From positions 1 through 6,735 of the forward strand of contig JAKOOI010000551.1 in the NCBI GenBank assembly GCA_022701475.1: DNA of 6,735 nucleotides, read 5' to 3'. The notes beneath the pieces are model-generated. The model saw nothing but the letters and a program-made list of their open reading frames with translations. It was not told the DNA's origin and searched no databases. Source of the stretch: Weeksellaceae bacterium. Its GTDB lineage: Bacteria; Bacteroidota; Bacteroidia; Flavobacteriales; Weeksellaceae. Positions 1 through 5,982 of the stretch are shown here, in pieces; the stretch's first letter is position 1; every line of letters starts with the position of its first letter. Both the position numbers and the translations under genes were made by a program.

Positions 1-2181
1 AGGCACATCTTCTTTCTGCTTTTCGACCGTTGCCATGTCCGCCGGCATCTGGAGCGGCAGCAGGCCTGACGGCTCATATTTTCCGGTGGTGATGTCCACA
101 ACAGCCTGGTTGGATACGTTGAAGTTGATCAGAATTGCATCGGCATGCCTTTCAAACTCATTGAAGACCATCGGTTTTGAAGCGGTTACCGAGACAATCA
201 CCGGTTTTCCGTTCATCGCTTTATAGGTGTTTTCAATGGTCAGCAGATCCGTGAAATTGGCAGCCGTTGATGTTTTGTTTTTATAGGTTCTGTCGTGCAC
301 GTTGGGTGCCACCACGGGATCTCCTGCCGCGATGCTTTTTTCACGGGCTTCCGTGGCGGTGTAGGTCCTGTACTGAAGGGAAATCGGGAGGTAGCCGTTT
401 CCGCCTTCTGCGGCATCGGTGTCGCTGTAACCGCCTTCCTCACTGTGCGGGCTTTTCACAAAAACCAATGCAAAATCTGCCTTTGAAGGGTCTTCGGTCA
501 CGTTATACTGTTTTTTGATTTTTTCGATGTCCACAGGATATTCCAGGGACGGCGCCGTGTAAATTCCCCACCAGTTGAACGTGGCCGGAGCATACCGCTT
601 CGGGATATACACTGTTTTCCGTTCCCTCACCGGAAGAACGTTGGCTTTGTTTTTCAGCATGACGATGGATTTCACCTGGGCTTCGTAACCGGATTTCATA
701 AATTCCGGATTTCCCACGATTTTCCGGGTTTCCTCAACATTGACATACGGATTTTCAAACAATCCTGTCCTGAAGAAGTTCCTGAGCAGACGGACGGCAG
801 ACTGTTCAAATTTGGTGCGGTAGGCTTTTTCCCCGTGTTCTTTCACGCCCATCTGATAGGCTTCCAGAACGGGTCCTTTATCGTTGTTCCCGCCGAACTG
901 GTCGACACCTGCTTCCAGGACCTTGTAATGCCGCTCCGCAATGGACAGTTTTTCGGCACCCCAGGGTTTTCCGGCAAATCCGCCCGGTGTTTTGGGTTCG
1001 TCTGCGGTAATCAGCCAGTCGGTGCAGACTACACCGTCATATTTGTATGTTCCGCGGAGTAGATCGGTGATTAAATATTTGCTGTAACCATTCCCTACGT
1101 TTTCGCCGTTTTTCGTGTCCTGATTGAAACTGATGGTATAATACGGCATCACCGCGGCAGCTTCTTTCGTTCCACCACTGAGCTTAAAGGCGCCTTCCGT
1201 AAAAGGTTTCACATGGTTGGCGAAGTTGTTTCCCGGATACACCGCGAATTTCCCCATAGCCCAATGCCCGTCCCGGCCGCCTTCTTCAGGCCCGCCTCCC
1301 GGCCAGTGTTTTACCATGGCGTTTACGCTTTTGTTTCCCCAGCCGTTTTTGCTTCCGGGGGTGGTCTGGAAACCATCGATATATCCTCTTCCCAGATCAG
1401 CCGTCAGTTCAGGACTTTCGGAGAAAACATAGGCAATCCTGTACCAGCGGGGTTCCGTTCCCAGGTCGATCTGCGGCGAAAGAGCGGTTGAAATCCCCAA
1501 CGCCCTGTATTCCTGCGCTGCGATATTCCCGAATTTTTTCACCAGCTCCGGATCGAAGGTGGCCCCCATGGCGAGGCCGTCCGGCCAGAGAGAGATCTGT
1601 CCGCCCGCTCCTTCATTGAATTCTGCGGTTACCGTGGCAGAGTGCCTCGGATCCGTACTGTTGTTGGCAGGAATTCCCAGTCCCAGCCCTTCGATATAAG
1701 CCTGGATGTTGTTGCTCCACTGGGCGGCAATGGCCGGGGATTCCACGGTGGTCACCAGAACGTGGCGAAGGTTATCTTCTTTCAGGAATTTCTTCTGCTG
1801 ATCCGTGAGATCAGAAGCTTTTGCACCGCTTTCCTTATAGAACAGGCAATTGTATTTTCCGGCCCGGATGCCGTCTGCCGGTGCGGGAACCGACTGATGG
1901 CCGCTGTAGAGCATCAGGCCTGCAATCTGCTCAATACTCATTTTTGAAGCTAAATCCTGGGCTCTTTCATCCACCGGCAGCCTCCAGTCTTCATACCGGT
2001 CGAGCTTTCCGTTTTTGTTCAGATCTTTGAATTTATGGCCGCCTACGGTCAGGATCTTTACGCCTGAATCTGCGGAGTAGCCCAAAACCGGGCCTTTGGG
2101 ATTATTTACTGTCTGAATGTTCTGTGAAAATGCTGTTATTCCTAAAAATAAGGCAGCTGTATTGAAAACCGTTCTTTTCAT
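1..2181 (-). CDS. Secreted glycoside hydrolase family 3 (beta-glucosidase-like), C-terminus cut by window edge
   Basis: Hydrolyses terminal sugars from glycosides with retention, probably beta-linked glucose or xylose, in the periplasm or at the cell surface. I translated the minus strand from the ATG at 2181: 727 residues are visible with no stop. Residues 1-19 form a signal peptide (basic start, hydrophobic core, cleavage likely AFS|Q). Residues 53-64 (DLNKNGKLDRYE) match an EF-hand calcium loop. The GH3 N-terminal barrel follows: substrate-binding-type D177 (STDPRH), PRW with R245, the KHWPGGG motif with K291-H292, and the predicted nucleophile D388 in CTDW. The C-terminal alpha/beta domain starts near 497 (MLKN 508-511); E581/E582 in a SEEGG stretch are possible acid/base residues, which is tentative. 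By family length, only some tens of residues should be missing. The start lies 10 bp after the receptor stop, behind an A-rich leader, so it is co-transcribed with and probably acts on the receptor's cargo. The family is secure; the substrate is unknown. Confidence 0.93.
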   Translation of the reverse strand, partial: MKRTVFNTAALFLGITAFSQNIQTVNNPKGPVLGYSADSGVKILTVGGHKFKDLNKNGKLDRYEDWRLPVDERAQDLASKMSIEQIAGLMLYSGHQSVPAPADGIRAGKYNCLFYKESGAKASDLTDQQKKFLKEDNLRHVLVTTVESPAIAAQWSNNIQAYIEGLGLGIPANNSTDPRHSATVTAEFNEGAGGQISLWPDGLAMGATFDPELVKKFGNIAAQEYRALGISTALSPQIDLGTEPRWYRIAYVFSESPELTADLGRGYIDGFQTTPGSKNGWGNKSVNAMVKHWPGGGPEEGGRDGHWAMGKFAVYPGNNFANHVKPFTEGAFKLSGGTKEAAAVMPYYTISFNQDTKNGENVGNGYSKYLITDLLRGTYKYDGVVCTDWLITADEPKTPGGFAGKPWGAEKLSIAERHYKVLEAGVDQFGGNNDKGPVLEAYQMGVKEHGEKAYRTKFEQSAVRLLRNFFRTGLFENPYVNVEETRKIVGNPEFMKSGYEAQVKSIVMLKNKANVLPVRERKTVYIPKRYAPATFNWWGIYTAPSLEYPVDIEKIKKQYNVTEDPSKADFALVFVKSPHSEEGGYSDTDAAEGGNGYLPISLQYRTYTATEAREKSIAAGDPVVAPNVHDRTYKNKTSTAANFTDLLTIENTYKAMNGKPVIVSVTASKPMVFNEFERHADAILINFNVSNQAVVDITTGKYEPSGLLPLQMPADMATVEKQKEDVP

Positions 2182-2191
2182 TTTTTATATT

Positions 2192-4459
2192 TTAGAAATT
2201 AAAGCTTACAGAGAATTGTCCGGTCAGCGGCATGATATAGGTTCCGGTCAGGAGTTTTCCATAGTACGGGCTGGCATCGGTGATGAGTTCGGCACCGTTG
2301 ATGGTTCCGCTGGCTCCTCTCTGGTTCAGGAAGTTAATTACGGTAGCGCCGACGCTGATGTTTTTGTTCACCGTATAACTTACCCCGCCGAAAGTTTCCC
2401 ATCTCGGTGCGAAGTAGAGCGCATTGGTAAGGTTGGCATACTGCTTTGAGAAATACCTGAAGCTGGCCCAGAACCTCCATTTGTCCACCGTATAGCTCGG
2501 GTCTATTTCCATCAGTACCTTGGCCACGCCCAGCACGTTGTTGTCATTGTAATCATAGTCTTTCCCGAAAGCATTGAAATTGAATTTCTTATAGACAGGA
2601 TTCTGGAAGGTCACCAGGTAATGCAGGCTGAATCCTTTGAAGGGTTTTACCACGAAATCGGTGGTCCAGCCCAACGTCTGGATATCGTAATACACCGTGG
2701 TGGTCTGTGCTTCCGCGCTGTTGGCCGGATTAACCAGGTTGTACCGGTTCAGGTTGTTGTTCTTCTTAAGGTAAGTGGCCTGTGAAATCAGCTGGATCCA
2801 GTCGGTATTCCAGAAAACCCCGATGGCACCCAGCGGGCTTTTGATTTTATTGGTATTCGGTTCGAAGGCCTGGGAATAACTTTCCAGCCTCCTGTTTTCT
2901 TCGGTGTACAGGAAGTTGGCTAAAATCCCGAAGTTTTTGGTTACGTTGTATGTTGCATTCAGGCTTCCTGCGATCTGGAAGAAATTCTGGCGGATCGGGG
3001 TAAACTGTTCCGGATCCGTAAAGCTGAAACCGATGGTCCTGGGCGTGAGGGAATATTCACCGTCGAGGATGTGGTTTCTCAGATGCAGCCCGTAGCTCAG
3101 GTTAAAGTTATCGGTGACCTTCCATTCGTCCGTTCCGTATACGGAGAGCTTGTTTTCCGTTCCGCTGTGGTATTCCGCACCGGCATTGTAGTTGTAGAAC
3201 CCGTCGGCATCGGTGTTGGTAGCGGTCAGGCGCTGCGGCTGCGGTTCAATGGTCTGGAAGAAAAAAGAGCGGTTGGAGGTGAACTTGTCGATGTGATAGT
3301 ATTGCTCCAGTACGCCGAACGTTACGTGATGGTTTCCGAGCTGCCTGTCCAGGGAGAGGCGGCCGGCGATATTGGTAACCGGTGTTTCCGGCGTATGCAT
3401 AGCCAGGATGGTCCCTACCGGCCCGGAATATGGCTGACCGTCGGAGGCCAGCTTATACCCCGCAGACGGATTGGCGTTGAAAATACTTAAAGGAATCATG
3501 TTGGCCATTTTCACTTTGGCAAAATGCCCTCTTCCGGAGAACCTGAAGTTCCAGCCACTGTCCAGCAGGTAATTCCCTACCACATCGATATTATGGGATA
3601 CCGACCTGTTGTCTTCGCCGCTCATCGAGGCCCGGTAGAACTGCCCGGTCAGGATATCTTTAACTTTCATCTGCCCGTCTCTTGCCACATAGGAATCTCT
3701 GCCGATTTTGAAATTGTCGAGCTCGGTCACCCTGCCTTCCGGTCCATACTGGAATACGGCATAATTGGTAATGCTGTAGGAATCTGCGTATTTGTATAAC
3801 ACTGAGATTTTCCCTTTATCGTTGTTAAAATACTTGGTGATGCCGGCGCGGAAGATCTTGGTTTCATCCGCATTCCTGGCAAATCCCAGTTTGTATGTGC
3901 TCGGATCGAAATTGGCAAAGGCACCCACAGTGTAGGTCCAGCCATTCTTTGAAACCGGCCCTGACGCATTCACGTCGCCCTGCAGCCAGCCGAAAGTACT
4001 GGTGGTGAGCTTTCCTTTCAGCTTAAAATCTTTGGTTCCGGTCTGGGAATAGGAATTCACGGCAAAGCCGAGGTCGCCCATCGTGTTGGCCAGCTGGTCC
4101 ATTTTCAGCAGGCCGGTCTTTTCCAGGCCTACACTCTGTCTCCAGGTCTTATTAGGCAGTTCCGGCCAGAAGAAGTAAACGGCAGGCAGATCGTTTTCAA
4201 GGATGGTAATCCCGCCCACGGTAGACGGCAGCCCGATGTTCACGTCTCTCGGGCTGGTGTTGTTGGCGGCATTCAGCATCACGTTCCGGTTGTTGTCTTC
4301 CTTTGAGGAAGTGGCTACGGTTTTTACGCCTTCTTCGTTTTTGGCAGCAGCATTCACCGCGCTTTTTACGGCGAGGCTGTCTGTTTTTTCCTGGCCCGAA
4401 ACGGCAGCAAAGGCCATCACCAGTCCCAGTGCTGAAATGTGTAAAGTTAGTTTTCTCAT
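2192..4459 (-). CDS. TonB-dependent outer-membrane receptor, non-SusC type
   Basis: A 755-residue outer-membrane active transporter, energised by TonB-ExbBD, probably for a glycoside or oligosaccharide given the hydrolase that follows it. Residues 1-22 form a signal peptide (cleavage near VSG|Q). Residues 23-56 are an Ala/Lys/Glu-rich linker in which KTVATSS (46-52) could serve as a TonB box; this is weak. Residues about 57-168 look like a plug (RNVMLNAANNTSPRDVNIGLP, then a GGITILENDLPAVYFFWPE stretch). The rest has alternating aromatic/polar beta-strands typical of a 22-strand barrel and ends in SVSFNF, with the terminal Phe expected of BAM-assembled proteins. It is shorter than SusC proteins (about 1000 residues) and shows no N-terminal carboxypeptidase-regulatory-like domain, and no SusD gene adjoins it. 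The frame is intact. It is the first gene of the operon, behind a roughly 330-nt leader and a candidate operator. Receptor class is confident; cargo is inferred only. Confidence 0.92.
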   Translation of the reverse strand: MRKLTLHISALGLVMAFAAVSGQEKTDSLAVKSAVNAAAKNEEGVKTVATSSKEDNNRNVMLNAANNTSPRDVNIGLPSTVGGITILENDLPAVYFFWPELPNKTWRQSVGLEKTGLLKMDQLANTMGDLGFAVNSYSQTGTKDFKLKGKLTTSTFGWLQGDVNASGPVSKNGWTYTVGAFANFDPSTYKLGFARNADETKIFRAGITKYFNNDKGKISVLYKYADSYSITNYAVFQYGPEGRVTELDNFKIGRDSYVARDGQMKVKDILTGQFYRASMSGEDNRSVSHNIDVVGNYLLDSGWNFRFSGRGHFAKVKMANMIPLSIFNANPSAGYKLASDGQPYSGPVGTILAMHTPETPVTNIAGRLSLDRQLGNHHVTFGVLEQYYHIDKFTSNRSFFFQTIEPQPQRLTATNTDADGFYNYNAGAEYHSGTENKLSVYGTDEWKVTDNFNLSYGLHLRNHILDGEYSLTPRTIGFSFTDPEQFTPIRQNFFQIAGSLNATYNVTKNFGILANFLYTEENRRLESYSQAFEPNTNKIKSPLGAIGVFWNTDWIQLISQATYLKKNNNLNRYNLVNPANSAEAQTTTVYYDIQTLGWTTDFVVKPFKGFSLHYLVTFQNPVYKKFNFNAFGKDYDYNDNNVLGVAKVLMEIDPSYTVDKWRFWASFRYFSKQYANLTNALYFAPRWETFGGVSYTVNKNISVGATVINFLNQRGASGTINGAELITDASPYYGKLLTGTYIMPLTGQFSVSFNF

Positions 4460-4790
4460 CGTACAGTCAGTAGTAGTTTCGTTATATTCTAGTGTATCGT
4501 ATTGTTGTCAGTTCTTATTTTTTTGCTCAGCACCTTAAGGCACAACAGATCCGGCATCCAAAAAATCGGGATGAGGCTTTGTTTTTTCAGTACCGGAACG
4601 GATCGTCACCGCCGGCTTGCCATCAGCATTATAATATATCGCCGTTGCCCGGCAGTGGTGTCTGCCCTGACGTATGCGATCAGAGGTTACCGGCTCATTG
4701 CCAGCCCGTTCCTCCTGTTACCGGGAAGAACGTTTTCAGAAATAATTTTATTCAGGAATGTACAGCTTTTCATTGCTTCATTACGAAGCA
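4460..4790 (-). other. Long structured 5' leader of the receptor operon, no gene seen
   Basis: If the promoter at 4794-4825 is right, the receptor mRNA carries about 330 untranslated bases. The part at roughly 4540-4740 is GC-rich compared with the AT-rich DNA around it and can fold, read on the minus strand, into several hairpins. One has arms 4724-4731 and 4708-4715 (8 pairs including one G-U, 8-nt loop). Another has arms 4662-4666 and 4651-4655 (5 G-C-rich pairs, 6-nt loop). A third has arms around 4681-4685 and 4669-4673 (5 pairs including one G-U). Open frames across it give Cys-rich, low-quality proteins and I do not believe they are coding. I recognise no known riboswitch class. It could be a cis-regulatory leader, a small RNA, or the remnant of lost sequence. 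Confidence 0.4.
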
Positions 4791-4792
4791 AT
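4772..4792. promoter_or_regulatory. Palindromic operator O1 at the receptor transcription start
   Basis: A perfect inverted repeat with 8-bp arms, ATTGCTTC (4772-4779) and GAAGCAAT (4785-4792), separated by 5 bp (ATTAC). It begins one base downstream of the candidate -7 element for the receptor (4794-4801, minus strand) and so covers the expected transcription start, where a bound repressor would block initiation. The same layout recurs at 4906-4926. Its 21-bp size suits a dimeric winged-helix protein, and the adjacent Nudix-type regulator is the obvious candidate. It could alternatively form a hairpin at the mRNA 5' end, but the second copy with changed inner bases favours a protein-binding site. 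Confidence 0.65.
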
Positions 4793-4793
4793 A

Positions 4794-4825
4794 CAATACT
4801 ACATTCTTTTGCCTGAATTACCAAA
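4794..4825 (-). promoter_or_regulatory. Candidate promoter for the receptor-GH3 operon
   Basis: Read on the minus strand, TTTG (4825-4822) is followed by 20 bases and then TAGTATTG (4801-4794), one mismatch from the Bacteroidota -7 consensus TAnnTTTG at a spacing that suits the -33 element. A second TTTG lies at 4829-4826. AT-rich DNA sits just upstream. Transcription would start near 4788-4790, within the O1 palindrome. I saw no better match nearer the ATG at 4459. Confidence 0.5.
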
Positions 4826-4832
4826 CAAAGTG

Positions 4833-4850
4833 TTAATAAAACTTAATAAA
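4833..4850. repeat. Tandem TTAATAAA repeat, 10-bp period
   Basis: TTAATAAA occurs at 4833-4840 and again at 4843-4850, a near-helical 10-bp period. The pair lies just upstream of the -33 element of the receptor promoter and could act as an AT-rich, curved upstream element. It may equally be simple AT-rich intergenic sequence. Confidence 0.3.
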
Positions 4851-4905
4851 TGTTATAAATGAATGAAAATCAGCACTATATTTTTAGTGAACACCACTGA
4901 AACTC

Positions 4906-4926
4906 ATTGATTCTTATTGAAACAAT
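4906..4926. promoter_or_regulatory. Palindromic operator O2, second copy of the same motif
   Basis: ATTG (4906-4909), TTC (4911-4913), GAA (4919-4921) and CAAT (4923-4926) reproduce the layout ATTG-N-TTC-N5-GAA-N-CAAT of O1, with different bases at the variable positions. The outer symmetry extends to TCATTG (4904-4909) with CAATGA (4923-4928). It lies about 50 bp upstream of the regulator's -33 element and about 80 bp upstream of the receptor's. The centres of the two copies are 134 bp apart. Likely roles are autoregulation or co-operative binding with O1. Confidence 0.6.
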
Positions 4927-4976
4927 GATAAAAATCAGTACAGGATTCTCCCGAAAAGCCCTCCAAAGATCCTTTT

Positions 4977-5010
4977 TTGGGCACCGTTGAAAATTTTATC
5001 ATTAAATTTG
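4977..5010 (+). promoter_or_regulatory. Candidate promoter for the Nudix-type regulator
   Basis: TTG (4977-4979), 23 bases, then TAAATTTG (5003-5010), a full match to the Bacteroidota -7 word TAnnTTTG with spacing at the long end of the range seen in Flavobacterium. Transcription would start near 5016, giving a leader of about 20 nt before the ATG at 5037. A short inverted repeat, CCAAA (4963-4967) and TTTGG (4976-4980), overlaps the -33 element. This placement rules against translation from the TTG at 4977. Confidence 0.55.
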
Positions 5011-5036
5011 TGTACGTAAGATTTTCTCTTTCTGAA

Positions 5037-5789
5037 ATGGATTCAAAACAACAGTTACTCAATAAATCGGCTGAAGCAAAAGAAGTCTTCCTGCCCCACC
5101 TTTCTGCAGACCCCGTTATTTTCGGTTTTGACCAGAATGAGCTGAAGGTTCTTCTGGTAAAGATGAACTACCGGAAAATGTGGTTCCTGCCGGGAGGCTA
5201 TGTGCGGAAGGATGAAGATCTCGATGAAGCGGTTATCAGGATCCTGAAAGACCGTGCGGGCGTTATTGCCGATGTTTATCTCCAGGAGTTCGGGGTTTTC
5301 GGTAAAAAGAACCGGAGTGAATTCTATTTTGAGGACTTCGATGAAACGCTCTTCCACAAGCAGCGGTTCGTGTCCGTAGGCTATTATGCGCTGTACAATC
5401 CCGAACGTTTCCATCTCGTTACCGATGAATTGAGTGAGGCCTGCGAGTGGATCTATTTGAGCAAACTGCCGGATATTGAACTGGCCATGGACCACCGTGA
5501 AATGATTGAAAAGGCATTGCAGACCCTGAGGGAAACCCTTTCCTATAAACCGATCGGCTATAACCTGCTGCCGGAAAAGTTTACCTTATCCGAACTGCAG
5601 AAGCTATATGAGGCCATCCTGGGAAAAGAACTGAACAGAGGGAATTTTTACCGCCGGATAAAAAACCTGGGCATCCTTGAAAAACTGGATGAACAGCGGC
5701 GCGGAGGCGCCCATAAATCACCGGATCTCTACCGTTTTAATGAGGAAAATTACAACAAAGCCCTGGAAAACGGCTTAAGCAGCTGGTAA
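5037..5789 (+). CDS. Nudix-domain transcriptional regulator, NrtR/AraR-like
   Basis: Cytoplasmic DNA-binding regulator of 250 residues, probably a ligand-responsive repressor of the divergent receptor-GH3 operon. Residues about 22-165 are a Nudix fold (DPVIFGF and LKVLLVKM strands, then WFLPGGY). The Nudix box (G54-V76) keeps G54, E60, R68 and G75, but the REUxEE core reads R-I-L-K-D-R: the metal-binding Glu positions are I69, D72 and R73. Hydrolysis is therefore unlikely and a sensing role likely, as known for NrtR and Bacteroidota AraR proteins. Residues about 173-235 form the winged helix, with helices at 183-196 and 200-217 (NRGNFYRRIKNLGILEKL) and a basic wing (RRGGAHKS). I chose the ATG at 5037 because an upstream in-frame TTG (4977) lies within the promoter and its extra residues do not look like family sequence. 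The divergent position and two palindromes support local control. Whether the ligand is arabinose, another sugar or a nucleotide cannot be told. Confidence 0.88.
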   Translation: MDSKQQLLNKSAEAKEVFLPHLSADPVIFGFDQNELKVLLVKMNYRKMWFLPGGYVRKDEDLDEAVIRILKDRAGVIADVYLQEFGVFGKKNRSEFYFEDFDETLFHKQRFVSVGYYALYNPERFHLVTDELSEACEWIYLSKLPDIELAMDHREMIEKALQTLRETLSYKPIGYNLLPEKFTLSELQKLYEAILGKELNRGNFYRRIKNLGILEKLDEQRRGGAHKSPDLYRFNEENYNKALENGLSSW

Positions 5790-5806
5790 AAATCAGGCAT
5801 CTTCAT

Positions 5807-5825
5807 CCGGTAATGTTTATTCCGG
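5807..5825 (+). terminator. Weak hairpin after the regulator gene, possible terminator
   Basis: CCGG (5807-5810) and AAT (5812-5814) can pair with ATT (5819-5821) and CCGG (5822-5825), with one bulged base and a GTTT loop, 17 bp after the TAA. No T-run follows, so it is not a standard intrinsic terminator. It could mark a 3' end or mean nothing. Confidence 0.2.
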
Positions 5826-5881
5826 AACCGGGCGGAAAATATTCCTCCAAAACAAAAAAGAATACCTCCTTTATCCCTTAC

Positions 5882-5931
5882 TGCAGAAAGGATCCTGCAA
5901 TGCCCGGCGGAAAAATTTCCGGGGATCCTGC
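5882..5931. repeat. Short repeats in the regulator-nhaA spacer
   Basis: The 9-bp word GGATCCTGC occurs at 5890-5898 and 5923-5931. TGCAG (5882-5886) is inverted as CTGCA (5895-5899). A 14-bp palindrome, CGGAAA-AA-TTTCCG, lies at 5908-5921. All fall upstream of the nhaA start and differ from the ATTG...CAAT operators. Their density in 50 bp suggests a protein-binding region or a foldable spacer, but a single sequence cannot show this. Confidence 0.3.
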
Positions 5932-5953
5932 CGTACGTCCTGCAGGGATTCCG

Positions 5954-5961
5954 TACATTTG
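5954..5961 (+). promoter_or_regulatory. Candidate -7 element for nhaA
   Basis: TACATTTG fully matches TAnnTTTG and lies 21 bp before the chosen nhaA ATG, much like the arrangement in front of the regulator. No good TTG or TTTG appears 17-23 bp upstream (only CTG at 5928-5930), so the promoter may be weak or activator-dependent, or the match may be chance. Confidence 0.4.
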
Positions 5962-5982
5962 GTCTTTACGAAAAAGGATATG

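Noticed and set aside
3071..3490. Plus-strand frame of 139 codons opposite the receptor gene
   Set aside because: It is antisense to an intact, clearly recognisable receptor and has no family character or start context of its own.
2192..4459. Calling the receptor SusC
   Set aside because: It is about 250 residues too short, lacks the N-terminal regulatory-like domain, and no SusD gene is adjacent.
4552..4577. Plus-strand intrinsic terminator (CATCC...GGATG then TTTGTTTTTT)
   Set aside because: The stem is only 5 bp with mismatches outside it, and no plus-strand gene lies upstream to terminate.
4670..4715. SAM-I riboswitch-like words (CTGGC, ATGA, GCC-GG-AACC) on the minus strand
   Set aside because: The other conserved SAM-I parts, including the GGTGC-AATTCC segment and closing helix, are missing, and the gene context is unrelated to methionine.
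4610..4735. Cobalamin riboswitch in front of a TonB receptor
   Set aside because: Fragments such as CCACTG and GGGAA occur, but on different strands and out of order; no B12 box is seen, and the downstream GH3 argues for sugars.
4492..4836. Overlapping plus-strand reading frames of about 105-115 residues in the receptor leader
   Set aside because: The products are Cys-rich or of random-looking composition, lie opposite the leader, and resemble no family I know.
4874..4889. CACTA-N6-TAGTG inverted repeat as a third operator
   Set aside because: It shares no motif with the two ATTG...CAAT copies, and arms of 5 bp are common by chance in AT-rich DNA.
4977..5036. TTG start 20 codons upstream for the Nudix-type regulator
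   Set aside because: The TTG is the likely -33 element and the predicted transcript starts after it; the ATG at 5037 gives normal family length.
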